Origin: Balamuthia mandrillaris
Taxonomy: Eukaryota > Discosea > Longamoebia > Balamuthiidae
Length of the DNA stretch: 64,000 bases
NCBI GenBank assembly: GCA_031835245.1
Contig: JAVKOQ010000012.1
Coordinates: forward strand, 198,501-262,500
Direction: 5' to 3'
The notes under the pieces were generated by a model, which worked only from the letters and a program-made list of their open reading frames with translations, ran no database searches and was not told the origin of the DNA. This document shows positions 1 through 10,914 of the stretch, in pieces. Position 1 is the stretch's first letter. Each line of letters opens with the position of its first letter. Both the position numbers and the translations under genes were made by a program.

Positions 1-82
1 CAAGGTTCTGCTTCACAACTCCACGGTCCCCTCCAGAGCTCTTCCTCCACTTACTACCTCTTACCTCGCCTCGCTTTGACAG

Positions 83-2062
83 GATAATCTGGGGTACAGC
101 GACGACCTTGGCTACCACCAACTGCTCTACCCAAGTGAAAACGAGACACGAAAGCTTCTCCGTTTCCTGGTTGGAGAATTACCAGAGGAAGGAGGAGACT
201 ACGTCGATAGCGAGTCTTTGGGCTTTGAGGCCCAACTAAATCGCTCTATACAGGCCGAGCTAGAGTTAGCCCTCCAAGCCTCCCATGAGCCTCCGCAAGA
301 AGCGTGTGCGTCTGCATGTTCTTGGGTCGCGACCTCCCTCTATTTTGCAACGCTACCTTCTCATGCCCCCTATGACGGCAGTACGTACGCCCTCTCTCTC
401 ACCCTCTCACCCTCTCACCCTCTCACCCTCTCACCCTCTCACCCTCTCACCTCTCCTCACCCTCACCCTCTCCTCTCTCCTCCCTCCTCCTCCTCCTCTG
501 CCTTTTGACTGCCATCCATTACTGGTAACGCAATAACATTCGCTTCAGGTTTTGCCAAATATGTGAGAGAATATGCATACTATGCCACCGATCAAGTAAA
601 GCAAGGACAAGATAACCCTGCTTCTATCATGGAACACAACCTTTTAAGCTTCATACAGGAGAGAGAAAGACAAAGGGAGCAAGATGAGTTTGGAGTGGTG
701 AACCCTGTTTCCTTCCGAGAGAAGAAATTGGAAGGCATCCAAGAGAGTATATCCGAGGCCCTACGAACCGCCATGTCACAACACCAACAGCTTAAGGCTG
801 GTGGCCGAGTTGAGAAACTGGATGACTTGCTGTTGGCCATGCAGGCCTCCCAACGAAGAGTGGGAGGTAAATTTGGACATGAAGTATCCTTCAAAGATAA
901 AGCAGAGGAGGTGCACCACGAAACTAACGAGGTATGCATGTCCTGGTAGATGTGCCACCTATCTCCCTGCTCAGTCACTAACTCCTCCTGCTCTTGTTGT
1001 ATTATTTTGGATGGTGATTGCGCCTAAAGGAGTTACAAGCAAGAAGGAAACGAGAGACTCAAGAGCTGGACGACACTCTTAGCCGAATCAGAGAGGAAAT
1101 GGAAGCTTTGGAAAAGGCGATGCTCAGCATGCATCCTAATATTCATCAGGTAGGTGCACCCTTGTAAATTGATGACGGATACCTGTGACTGATTTATGCT
1201 ATCGAATTTTTGTTATTTTTAGATAGAAGCCAAATTACTGGCTGAAGCTGAGCGCAACAAAGAGCTCAAAAAGAAATACTTGGTGATGAAAAAGACGTTT
1301 GATTTGCTTCCAGATGCAGAGAACAACATTAAGCTTTTGCAAGGACTCAGCTCAAAAAGTGCGGCTCGTTTGGTGGAGCTGGCCAAGGAATGGGAGAAGC
1401 ACCGAGTGCCCCTTATTGAAGAGTACCGCAAGCACAAAGACCTGCTGCAACAACGCAAGGCTGCCAGTGAGAAACTATTAGAGGAGCTCAAGAAAATGAA
1501 AACACAAATGAAGGAAATAGAAGTGGATGTCAAAAAGAAGAACCAGTTGCTCAAGGCTTTGGCAGAGGAGTACCAATCCTTGCCTAAAGAACGAAACCGA
1601 AACATCTACACCCTGCGTATCTTAGATATTCTGAAGAATGTGAAAAAGCAAAAGATTGAAATCGACAAGATCCTGATAGACAAGCGCAACCTCATGAAGG
1701 ACATCAGCCTCATCTCAGACACCTTGAACCGAACCTTTGCTGTTATAGATGAACTTATCTACAATGACACCAAGGATAAGAAGAAAGATACCTTTGAACT
1801 CAGCAAGCGGGCCTATCAAAACCTGGTTCACATGAATGAATGCTTCCAAGAGCTGAAACAGTTAACTGAGGACATTAGTGGTGCTAGAAATGCTGTCATG
1901 GAATATGAGACCCAAATTGAAGAAATTCAAGGCCGAGTCAACAATCTCAACATAAAACGTTTGGAGGAGGATCACCAAGCCATTTGCCAAGAAAATGCCA
2001 AGCTTGTAGAACAAATCAAGGCTCTTAAAATGGACACACTTAAGAATAAACTTTTTGAATAA
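83..2062 (+). CDS. CCDC22: CCDC22-like protein, 5' end outside window
   Basis: CCDC22 is a subunit of the COMMD/CCDC22/CCDC93 (CCC) complex, which works with Retriever and WASH in endosome-to-surface recycling. Visible exons are about 83-380, 550-931, 1030-1149 and 1223-2062, joined in frame by GT-AG sites. The first exon carries the family segment LGYHQLLYPSENETRKLLRF, the end of the N-terminal CH-like domain. The last exon is one long coiled coil with the conserved LVELAKEWEKHRVPLIEEYR. The protein ends at TAA 2060-2062, and the first exon or exons lie upstream of the window. Intron 381-549 is filled with a CTCTCACC minisatellite. Identification rests on recalled family motifs. A different CCC/IFT-type coiled-coil protein is less likely because the two motifs occur in the expected order. 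Confidence 0.82.
381..549 (+). repeat. CTCTCACC minisatellite within CCDC22 intron
   Basis: About seven head-to-tail copies of the 8-mer CTCTCACC lie at roughly 397-455, followed by CT/CCT-rich sequence. The whole tract sits between a GTACGT donor and a TTCAG acceptor, so it makes up most of the intron. Confidence 0.8.
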
Positions 2063-2085
2063 TGGCGTTTTGCTCCACTTGAAAC

Positions 2086-2540
2086 CCTAGTTTTCATAGG
2101 ACAGGTTCCCCTTTGTCTCTGTCAGGATGATCTGATGCCTCACGATTTTCTCATCAGATTGGACATTTTGGAAGTATAATGACACTGGCTGCTTTTTCCT
2201 TAGAGCAAACAAATGAAAGGTTCATCTGGTGACTCTGATATGACTGAGTGTACACCTCAGTCACAAAGGAGAGGAGGAAGTGTTCTTCCTCAGCATTGCA
2301 TGCAGGGCACTTACTGTCCTCTTCAGACTGCTGAATGGCTCCCCACTTTTTTCCAATGAGCAATATACCACAACAAATAGCATTCATTTATCGTTCTTTC
2401 CTTGGGTTGGTAATCACTAAGCTTTGTTGTTGTCCAACCAAATATCTGCCATTTATTTCAAAGTTTTGCCATTGACATGTTCTTGTTCCTCTTTCTCCTT
2501 CAGCAGCCTACTTTACCTTGGCTACTTGAACAAAGGCCTT
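2086..2540. mobile_element. Nested retroelement debris (Ty3 fragment plus reversed LINE 3' fragment)
   Basis: Bases 2124-2210 closely match 11118-11204, the end of the Ty3 protease-like segment, in the same orientation. Bases about 2260-2540 match the reverse complement of about 10480-10750, the zinc-knuckle-like 3' part of a non-LTR element (CPACNAEEE motif on the minus strand). Both copies carry substitutions and no full-length frame. The debris lies between CCDC22 and the truncated ankyrin fragment and probably destroyed the 5' part of that gene. Confidence 0.75.
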
Positions 2541-2544
2541 CATC

Positions 2545-3115
2545 CTCTTGGCTTTCTTTACCTGCACATCTCCCCTTTATTTTGGGCCATCATGAACAAG
2601 GACATAGCGGTCATGGCCCTTTTGTTAGCGGCAGGAGCAGACCCCACCAACATGAAGGACCTGGAGGGTCGCATTGCTTGGGAGCTTGCCAGAGATCACA
2701 AATGGGAAGACCTGCTGAACCTCCTCAAAAAGCAGCAGAAGAAAGCCAAGAAGCTTCACTCCAAAAGAAGGAGCAAATTCAAAATGGTTTACTCACCAAG
2801 GCGAACCACTTTCCCTTGATTTTACACCAAGTTCACCAGGTTACCATCAGTCACCTTAGCCTTCAACTGTGTAAGTTGACACACTTTTGTGACAGCGAGC
2901 CTATTCTCAAAAAATTGAAAGCAGTGCTGGTTGCTACTGCCACAAGACAAAACATCACCACAAATGAAGACACAGAAGGAATGAAGTGCCCTGTAAAGAC
3001 CTGCAACAAAAAAACAGGAATGAGAATACACGTTAAACATGGAACAGACGAATTTTGTTTTTGCTGCATTGATCATCTTATGGAGTACTTGGGGACTAGC
3101 AGAAAAAGAAAGTGA
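2545..3115 (+). pseudogene. Truncated ankyrin / zinc-finger-like gene fragment
   Basis: One frame (about 2570-2815) encodes an ankyrin-type repeat with MALLLAAGADPTNMKDLEG, followed by a Lys-rich tail. A second frame (about 2780-3115) ends in a Cys/His cluster, CPVKTCNKKTG then CFCCIDHLMEY, resembling the spacing of AN1-type zinc fingers but not matching it fully. The two parts are in different frames, and I could not define a clean intron between them. Retroelement debris abuts the 5' side, and no upstream exons are visible. It is best read as the 3' remnant of a host gene. A short expressed gene with an unseen intron remains possible. Confidence 0.45.
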
Positions 3116-3177
3116 GAACAAGACCAACAACCACTACCACAAACACAATCAGAACAACCAATCACAGCAGCAGGTAC

Positions 3178-3425
3178 CCAACCTTCCTCAACTTCTTCTT
3201 CTTCTTCTTCTTCTTGTTCTCGTTCTCATTCTTGTTCTTGTTCGTGTTCTTGTTCTTCTTGTTCTTGTTCTTGTTCTTGTTTTTGTTCTTGTTCTTGTTC
3301 TTCTTCTTGTACTGGTTTTTCTTCTTCTTCTTCTTTCTTCTTCTTCTTCTTCTTGTTCTTGTTCTTGTTCTTCTTCTTCTTCTACTTCTTGTTCTTCTTC
3401 TTCTTCTTCTTCTTCTTCTACTTGT
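3178..3425. repeat. TTC/TTG microsatellite
   Basis: About 245 bases are built almost only from CTT/TTC and TTGTTC units. They create long meaningless frames (poly-Leu/Phe/Ser on plus, Arg/Lys/Asn on minus). It follows the stop of the zinc-finger fragment. Confidence 0.9.
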
Positions 3426-3578
3426 TGATGCCTGTAATAGCAAGCCTATCATTGTTTATTTATATTTTTGAAAGAAAAGAAAGTAAGTTAACTTGCTTTT
3501 TCATTATTTTATGGTTCTTCGTCTTTGTTTTTGTCTTTGTCTTTGTTTTTTTCTATTGTTTGCTCTTGACTTTCTGAA

Positions 3579-4230
3579 GTGTTTTGCTCTTTTTCTGGGT
3601 TGAAGAGAAAAGACTTTAGAGACTTATTGGCATGCATCAACAAAACAGGGCTGTTACCAAAGCAACACTTACCTGTAGAAAAGCGACTGCTTATGCTCCT
3701 TTATTACTGCCGTGGCTATCCACCTTTTCTGCGTTTGGCTTGGTTCTTCGGTGTGAGCAAGAAAACTGCGATTGGTATTGTGAACGTTGTCTTGGCAGTA
3801 CTGATGGTAGTGCTTCAACCTCATGTTTCTTGGAGGACGTTGGAATGGCGTTCCAAGCATGGAATGTGGTTGGGCGAGCATCATATCACTGCAACACAAC
3901 AAAAGATGATGTTTTCGTCACAGACAAAGGCTTTCCCAATCTTGGCCATCATTCCCACTGGACGGTCTTCCTTCCTAATAACCCAGACCCTACATCAGAA
4001 TACAACAAAAACGTGAGTCGAATCCGTTCAGTTGTGGAGAACTGTTTCGGCTCTTTGGAAAGGTTCAGGATTATAAGTGACTTATTTCGATTACATCTTA
4101 AAAAAGGACCTACCAGAAAGCAAAAAGCATAACGATCAATATTGGCATGTGCTTGGCGGTATCCATAACCTCTACTTTGCTCCTCTTCGTGACGCTGACA
4201 ATCGCGTCGGAGGCACACCAATGGTTATCT
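3579..4230 (+). pseudogene. PIF/Harbinger-type (DDE_4) transposase relic
   Basis: The first frame begins with a helix-turn-helix-like segment (RLLMLLYYCRGYPPFLRLAW then FGVSKKTAIGIVNVVL), as in Harbinger transposases. The C-terminal part (3632-4132, shifted frame) has the family signature IRSVVENCFGSLERFRIISD, preceded by DKGFPNLG. The central region that should carry the first catalytic Asp is missing or out of frame, and the two parts are separated by a frameshift, so this copy is dead. Terminal inverted repeats were not identified. Confidence 0.7.
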
Positions 4231-4600
4231 ATAGTATTTTTTCTTATTGATAATTCGCGCTATTGTGGGTTCCTTTTGGAAAACAAGATGAATTTTCATT
4301 TAAGGTGATTCCCATGTCGTCCTCAAACTTTCCATGTCGTCATTGACCCACGAAAGCGCGAAAAAAAATCCGCGGTGCTAGCGAAAAAAAATACACAGCC
4401 AAGCAAAAGTTACGGTCTTGCTTTTACAAGCCCCGTCTTGGTTGGGAAGTGAACCCTTGCCGGGTTTCAAACCGTAGTTTGCATGGGTTTGCTATTGTAA
4501 AGGGTCTGGGAAGTACCTGGATAGTGTAGCAATTGAGGATTTTTTGGAGGGCATCTAGTGCTGTGCAAGGTGTAGAAGGCGTAGACGGCGTAGACGGCGT
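4231..4600. other. Intergenic, no gene seen
   Basis: Between the transposase relic and the Alba gene. It contains a short GTAGACGGC tandem (about 4580-4600). No convincing coding region was seen. Confidence 0.5.
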
Positions 4601-4606
4601 TCTTTC

Positions 4607-5340
4607 CCTTGCCTAAGCAGTTTGATCGACAATGGGAGTCACTGGCCCAACATCTTGCAACCGAGTTGGACAAGAGGGAAGGCCACCTAATCGTACTCCG
4701 TTGTTTGGATCACGAGAGCAGCTCTCTTGAGGCGATGTCCCGCCTGGCAGATGTCTTGAGTTCTCTTTATGGCAGGACACCACCCCCACAGCGAATGGCT
4801 AGTGCTGGACAAAAGCAGAGCGTGCAGTACAGCCACTGGCCTTCCAAGTGCAGAAGAGGGCAAGTTCTATCCCTTGCAGCAGTTGGACCTAGTGCAGCAC
4901 GACGAAGTGGAGCCTACTAACGAGTACTCAGTAAGTGTGGCTACGCTTGGCCGAGACTTGCACTATGTCAACTTGGCACTGAAGATCTTCCAACGCCGAG
5001 ACTGGTACACACTCATCGAGTTTTCTGGTCTAGGAAAGGGTACTTTTGCTTCTGTTTTCGCAATATTACATTCATCAGTCGTTCTCTAACACAACTATCG
5101 TTTTAGCAATCCCCTCTATAGTATCTATTGCAGAAATATTAAAAAGGTATCAAGTCGCTGAGCTTCAAAGTACGTTTTCTCTTTTGCGATTCTTTTTAGC
5201 GGTATGTTTGCTAATTTCTTCTCTTCAAATACTTTACCAGGTATAAAAACATCAATGGTGGAGCTGAAGGACACCAGTTTATATTCCTCACAAAAGGCTG
5301 CATGGTCGACGCTTCACACACCAACCTACCTCCTGGTTGT
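4607..5340 (+). CDS. Alba-domain nucleic-acid-binding protein
   Basis: Alba proteins bind RNA and DNA; eukaryotic ones are RNase P/MRP subunits (Rpp20/Rpp25) or translational regulators. Exons that join in phase are about 4770-5038, 5107-5170 and 5240-5340. They give NEYSVSVATLGRDLHYVNLA, then FSGLGKAIPSIVSIAEILKR, then RYKNINGGAEGHQF. These match the Alba order of first strand, basic loop plus helix, conserved GxGKA-type loop, VxxAEILKR helix and terminal strand. Upstream, 4609-4760 codes in another frame for a plausible N-terminal stretch (FDRQWESLAQHLATELDK), so either a small intron or a frameshift near 4755 was missed. The start codon is therefore uncertain (ATG 4609 or 4769), and the 3' end may continue into 5860-6300. 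The Alba call is firm, but the gene limits are not. Confidence 0.62.
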
Positions 5341-5856
5341 TTCTTTTACCTTTTTGTTGTAGCAGGTTTTGCTCTTTTGACGGAGATACCACTGCCGCTG
5401 CTTAATCCGATTGTTTTGACGTTTTTGTTTGTTACGATGTCGTTCTCGCTTCTCCAAACACACCGTTGGTCTTCATCTTCCTTTTGCGTCTTTTTCTACA
5501 AACCGTTTTTGTTGTTCGTTTGAAAGCGCTTGCGTTGACCAAAAAGATTGAAGGGATCACGCGATTTTTGTGACATTTAGCAGGGAAACTCTTGACCTTA
5601 CCGCCAGCATAAGATCTGAGTCAGGAACTTCTCCGTCATCCGTCATTCTGCCAAAGTTCTAAGTTCGAGGTCTTCGCATTGCCTCGCGAACAGCCAGAGC
5701 CATGCTCACCTGGTCCCACTATCGTATCAGGCAGAGGCTCCTGAAAAATGCCTAAGAAAGCCTTTCTGGTTTTTCTCCTCTTCTTCCTTCTCCTCCTCCT
5801 CCTCCTCCTTCCTTCTTCTCCTCTTCCTCCTCCAACACCTTTTCTCCGTTAGGAAT

Positions 5857-6285
5857 GTGCTTGTAGGTGGTGAACCTCCTGAACCACAGGCAAAGGTTTC
5901 TTCCAGGGCAAATCCTTTGGGCTTCAACGCTGACCCGTACTCAGCTCTTCGAAGGTTGGAACGAGAACAATTGCAGGCCCGGATTCTGGACCCTTCCATC
6001 AACATCGACACCCTTCAGCAAGAATCGGACGACCTTACCGCGCGTTTTGCTCTTGTAGAGAGAACTTCTGCACTGCGCGACCTCTTCTGACGATTCTCCC
6101 GCTGTGCCTCAACTCTGACGACATACCCTTCCTGTCTCTGAAGTAGCTGCAACGTTGTCCACCTCGATGGTGCTTCCCCGCTCGTTCTGTGGGACGGCAT
6201 GGAAGAAGCCGAACCACCTACACCTGAGGCAGCTGAAGATGACGAAGGAGGAGCCGGCGCTGAAGAAGCAAGAGATTGTTGTTGA
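5857..6285 (+). CDS. Possible downstream exons, unrecognised
   Basis: After a TTAG acceptor near 5850, the plus strand reads a helical stretch (DPYSALRRLEREQLQARILD) to a TGA at 6088. A second stretch at about 6145-6275 is acidic (EEAEPPTPEAAEDDEGGAGA). Neither has its own clear start. They could be C-terminal exons of the Alba gene or a separate small gene. Pyrimidine-rich sequence at 5765-5850 looks intronic. No function is assigned. Confidence 0.3.
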
Positions 6286-6570
6286 AGGAGGGATTGTAGT
6301 TGTAGGTGCTGCTGTAGAAGTGCCAAGATTTGTTGTGCGGTTTTTGAGGTTTGCCTGATACGGCTTATGTCAGCTATTGCCTAAGGCAGAGCAAATAACC
6401 TAAGGACCTACTTCCAAAAGCTACATTCACAAGTGACAAAGTTATCCAATGCTCATCACTTTGCTTCCTCTATATATCATATGGATTGACCATATTTTGT
6501 TTTAAGGCAATTAAACATGAAAGGCAATACAATTTATTCCAAAGACCATCTTGGTGTTGCAACCACAGTA

Positions 6571-7719
6571 CTAAAATGAGTCAGGAAGATCCACATGTGG
6601 ATATACAAAGCGAAATATTTTTTTAAATTCCTTTTGTTGAGGGTGGCGGCACACAGTTTCCCACAGCTCCACTGGCTTAGCATAATGGGCTGCCACATTG
6701 CCAGCTGAAATTGCATTGGAATTTAACAAGTGCAAAACAGTTAGACCAAAGGGTTCTAAATGGTTTTCAATCCAAGATTGTATTGGCCCTTCGCGACTTC
6801 GGAGAAGCTCCCTGGTAGCATTTATTTCAGGATATTCTTGACCTTGAACTGCAAGTTAGAAATACAAGCCAGAGAATTACTCAATGAAAGAAAGAATTTA
6901 AAAAACCTTTAGCTTGAATAAATGCCTCCAATAATTGCTTCCTTGCTTTTTCTAAAAGCTTGCGTATGTTAAGGCGATCCAAGGTGCTGAGGTGTTGCTG
7001 GATCTGTACCAATGATTTTTGCAATTGTGCGTCGAGTCCTTGGCGATCCTTCTCCGCTTTCTCCAAGGCTGCCTTGAATTCTTCCAAGGCTGTCCTGAAT
7101 ACTTGGCGATCCTCCTCCGCTTTCTGGCGATCCTCCTCCGCTTTCTGGCGATCCTCTCTCGCTCTGCTCATTTCAGAAACAAAATAGTTGCGCAACTCCT
7201 CCACAGAAAGGCTGGTAATGTCCTTTTCGCCTTCCTGTGGTGGCGCTGATTTTTTCGATTGAAGTTGTTTTTTCTGCATTTCAATAACATTTTTTGCAAC
7301 CTTCAGAGCGGCAGCATCCTTGGTGGCTGAAGAAAAGGTAGTGAGAAGAATGTTAATCGAATGCATAGAGCAAGCCATTATTACTCACTTTGCTCCTGAA
7401 GTTGCAAGTAGTGGATGGCTTGCGGGTTTGGTTTTACTACATAAAATCCCCCCGCTGTCAAATGTTCTTTGATTGTAGCGTTCTTTATGTATTCTCCCCG
7501 ACGCACACCGTTGTGATGACTGCTCGCAGGAACCGCTGGGGGAAACTGAACATCAAAGCCCTCATCAGGGCCAAGAGCCATGCCTTCGTAGCCCTTGCAC
7601 AGCAGATCAAACATTTCCTTGCAATAAACTTCTTTTCCAAGAAGGTCTTTTGGAACGTTTATGATGGCATACGCCCCTTCCGCCACCAACAACGCCAGCT
7701 TTGGTTGCCCTTCTTCCAT
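6571..7719 (-). CDS. Unrecognised coiled-coil protein
   Basis: Three minus-strand exons join in phase: 7719-7396, about 7330-6907 and about 6848-6571 (stop TAG). The first exon (MEEGQPKLALLVAEGAYAII) is globular and contains Pro/Gly-rich loops. The second is a long coiled coil with three near-identical copies of a seven-residue EDRQKAE unit. The last exon holds a compact C-terminal domain with WIENHLEPFGLTVLHLL, SAGNVAAHY and IFRFVYPHVDLPDSF. The GNxxAH-type motif recalls C-terminal segments of several uncharacterised amoebal proteins, but I cannot name the family. An alternative upstream ATG in the same frame lies at 7827. The intron sites are canonical. Confidence 0.6.
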
Positions 7720-7827
7720 GGTTATGTTTGTGAAGTGTAGCGACGAAGGCCTTTGGTTCTCTTTTTGTTGTGAAAAGGCGGCCCAAACACTCACTTCAAG
7801 TAGTGTTGGATGGTTGTGACTCCTCAA

Positions 7828-8640
7828 GCTAATTTAGGGCCTGAGGAGCCTTTGTTGTTTTACGTGTTTTAGACACGAAATTTCAAACAGAAAAAAAGGG
7901 GAGTGACGTAGGGTCAGTGCTAAGATGGCGCCAAGATCAAGCCGATCAATGGGACAACGAAAATAAAGCAAAATTAGTTGACGGGGGAAAAAAACAGAGA
8001 AACAAGAAATAACCCACCTCCGGCGTGCCTAATCACGGCTTGTCTTACGACTCGCTATAAGCAACGGTGCCTAAAAAAAGTAGGGACCGTGAGGTTGGAC
8101 GAGTGAGTGTAAGACTGCCACGTTCGTTGAGTTCCAGGATCCCATTCCTTTACCGGCGAGTGCGAGTGCGAGTGCGAGCAGCAGTCCTCCACAATACGGT
8201 GGCGGCAGTCCTCCTCAGCAGCAGTCCTCCGTGATATGGAAAGCAGCAGTACTCCATAATACGGGACACAATCGCACCTGTCCAAACCAAGACGGTCCAA
8301 ACTGTGGGGATGATCACACGTGGGACCATTGTCCTCACCCATGCAAGAAGAAGCGAAAATGGTGGACATGTTCTTCCAGTTAATGAAGATGATCAGAGGA
8401 GAGCACTGCGTCACATTTGGCAGATCCTTCTGGAGGAGCACAACCTGCCCCTGGAGCAATTTGGCTTACCAATGGACGGCCTTGACAACCCTGAGGAAGC
8501 AGCATCTGAGTGTCACAACCCAGCCTTGGGTCGTGCCAATCCCTCTCTCTCACACAACGCTCACAAAGGAGAGATAAGATTGGGGTGGTTCTTGGCTTGC
8601 CCAAGTACCTAACCAGCCAATCAACAGAATCTCTAAGGCA
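7828..8640. other. Mostly non-coding, possible gag-like scrap
   Basis: Contains a short GAGTGC repeat (about 8156-8180) and a Cys/His-rich stretch on plus (about 8270-8375: TCPNQDGPNCGDDHTWDHCP) that could be a worn zinc knuckle of a retroelement. No complete gene was seen. Confidence 0.35.
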
Positions 8641-8654
8641 TAGTGCGTTACCCA

Positions 8655-8728
8655 AGGAGAAGGGAAAAGAGGAGAATAAGAGAGGGAAAAAGGAGAGATC
8701 TCTGCTCTTGCTGTTTGCAGATGATTAA
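8655..8728 (+). mobile_element. Reverse-transcriptase fragment (FADD box)
   Basis: The stretch ends in LLLLFADD followed at once by TAA. Its nucleotide sequence resembles 9961-10015, where the same RT region occurs in another fragment. It is a remnant of a non-LTR element of the same family. Confidence 0.45.
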
Positions 8729-8748
8729 TAAATATTTTTCTATTGAAT

Positions 8749-8788
8749 ATTATTACTGTACACAATTAAGTTTTTCTGAATTTCTTCA
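8749..8788 (+). repeat. Dispersed 40-bp repeat, copy 1
   Basis: ATTATTACTGTACACAATTA and the following 20 bases match 15188-15227 with two differences. It is probably part of a terminal or 3' region of one transposon family. Confidence 0.65.
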
Positions 8789-9905
8789 ATACTTTTTTAT
8801 TGTAGACAACCTTAAAAAAAACAAAAAAAAATAAAACAGACACAACACAACCCAGAGTTGAACTGGTACTGCTTCCAAGCAAGTTGAGCAGCAGAGGTTG
8901 TCCTCCAATTGGCAAGGAAAGAAGAATGATTATCAGCAGAAAGTGGTGCCAATGGTACTGCCTGGTGGCAAGTAGAACCATTGGTTCTTATTGACATCAA
9001 ATAGCATCTAAGCCTGTGGAACGTTGCCATTAGCATAGACTCTGTATCTTTGCCTGGCTCTGCACCAGTTCACAGTGTACAAAGTGCAGCTGCTTGTGTA
9101 GGCGATGAGTCTCACTTTGCTCACAGCAGAGCGCTCTTCCATCTGATGTGAGGTCTTTCTCTTCCTCTTCTTGTCCTTTTGCTTTCTCCTTGTCTTCTTT
9201 CCTCTTTCACTTCTTGTTGTTGTTCTTCTTCTTTCACTCCCTCCTCCGTTTCCTCTTCTGTTGTCTTTCTTTTATTCTTCTGAATACACTTCTTTTTAAT
9301 CATTTGTCCCTTTCTTTTGTTAAGTTGGACTTAATTAACAGGGAGAAGATATGAACTGTTGAAGGTGAAAGAGAAAGAAGATGTGGTGCTTGAAGAAGTG
9401 CTTCTTCCTGAGTTAGGAGCTTGATAATGCTTGAGGACAAGACACTGAGAAGTATCACAGCCTCTATAGAGTACAGAACTTCACTTTGCCAGAAGAGGAT
9501 GAAGAAGCTGGAACAGAAAAAGTTTTCTCTTGTGATGGTCAGCGAAAGTTGAAGAAGCCAAGCAAAGCTTGGAAAGCTCACCTTCAGAGTCTTTCTCAAA
9601 GTCACTCTTGGAGTTGTCAGAGTCATCCTCAAGGTCATCAGAGTCATTCTTGAGTTGTATTCAGAATCATCAGAGTTCTTATTATTAGAGACAAAAAGTT
9701 CCTTGTAAAAGCTATGAAGAGCAGAAGATCTCTTGCAGGAAGAATGCAGCTTCTTGTTATCAACCAAAAGAAGCAGTTGTTGGGGAAGTTAATATTTTGG
9801 GTACCTGTGGAACTCTCATAGTAGAAGTTGCAGCTTGAGAAAGAGGTAAGTTTGTTTCTGAAAAGAAGTCCTCAGTGAAGTCAGGAACCCCTTCCTTAGT
9901 AATGA
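8789..9905. other. AT-rich transposon-derived sequence without a gene
   Basis: Contains A-rich and CTT-rich tracts. The frames here lack any recognisable domain and look like chance frames in low-complexity DNA. Confidence 0.45.
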
Positions 9906-10760
9906 GATAGCAGTTTTGTTCAATGTGTATATCGATGTGGTGGCAAGAAAGCTACAGGTGGCAGAGGAGAAGGAAAGAGGAGATAAAGCAAGGAATGTTT
10001 GCTTGTTGTTTGCAGATAGTTTGGCAGTGGTGGCCAGTGATCCTTTTGAGCTTCATAGAAGACTGAATGTGACAGTGGATGCAGTGAATGCTCTGGGACT
10101 TCAGTTCAATGCAAAGAAATGTGGTGCTAGTACAAGGAAAGAAGGCGCTTTTAAGAGTGGAGACTTTCATCAGCACAGCCTCCCCCTTATGGTGAAGCTG
10201 TGTGGAATGAGATAGCAAGAAGAGTTTTGCAAGTTTATCAAAGGACATGGCAGGAGTTTGTAGAGCAGAATTGGGCTGGTTGACCATCAAGGCCTACTGT
10301 GAGTTGGAAAGGCAAGCAGTTATTTGCCATGCTAAGAGGCAAAAAGGACACTTGAGCTGTTGGAAGTGATAAGCCAAGCAAGGGAAGAGGAAGAGAAGAA
10401 GAGAGAAGGTGAAGGAAGTGATGGAATGAGTGACATTGAAAAGAAAGCCAAGAGGATGAGGACCCTACCCTAACTTGAGTAGCCAAGGCAGAGTATGCAG
10501 TTGAAGGAGAAAGAGGAACAAGAGCATGGCTTTGGCATAACTTCTTGACAAATGGAAGATGTTTGGTTGGACAACAATGGAGCGTAGTGATTACCAACCC
10601 AAGGAAGGAACAATTGATGAATGCTATTCACTATGGTGGACTGCCCATTGGAAAAAAGTGGGGAGCCATTCAACAGTCTGAAAAGGACAATAAGTGCCCT
10701 GCATGCAATGCTGAGGAAGAAACAGCAGAACACTTCCTATTAAGATGACCAAATCTTTGA
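9906..10760 (+). mobile_element. Non-LTR retrotransposon fragment (RT palm to zinc-binding tail)
   Basis: The frame at 9916-10215 contains CLLFADSLAVVASDPFELHR, the RT catalytic box with the second Asp replaced by Ser, then GLQFNAKKCG as in LINE reverse transcriptases. After frame breaks, 10545-10748 carries MNAIHYGGLPIGKKWGAIQQ and CPACNAEEETAEHFLLR, the zinc-binding RT tail. The fragment is truncated at the 5' end and frameshifted, hence inactive. Sequence just downstream (10830-10910) recurs inverted at about 20040-20130. Confidence 0.72.
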
Positions 10761-10914
10761 GAAGATCGTTTAGAATCTGGAATGTGAACAATGGAGATAA
10801 GGAACAAGTCAGAAAGCTAATCAGAGAAGATTGTACTGTTATACCACTCTTCCATAATACCTATCCCTATCTCTCCTTGTATATATATCTCTTTCTTTCA
10901 TTTCATTAAACACA

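Noticed and set aside
394-460. Possible CRISPR-like array in the CTCTCACC repeats
   Set aside because: Units are contiguous without spacers, in a eukaryotic intron; a minisatellite.
3112-3471. Long frames of Leu/Phe/Ser or Arg/Lys/Asn in the TTC/TTG tract
   Set aside because: They are translations of a microsatellite on all frames, with no unique sequence.
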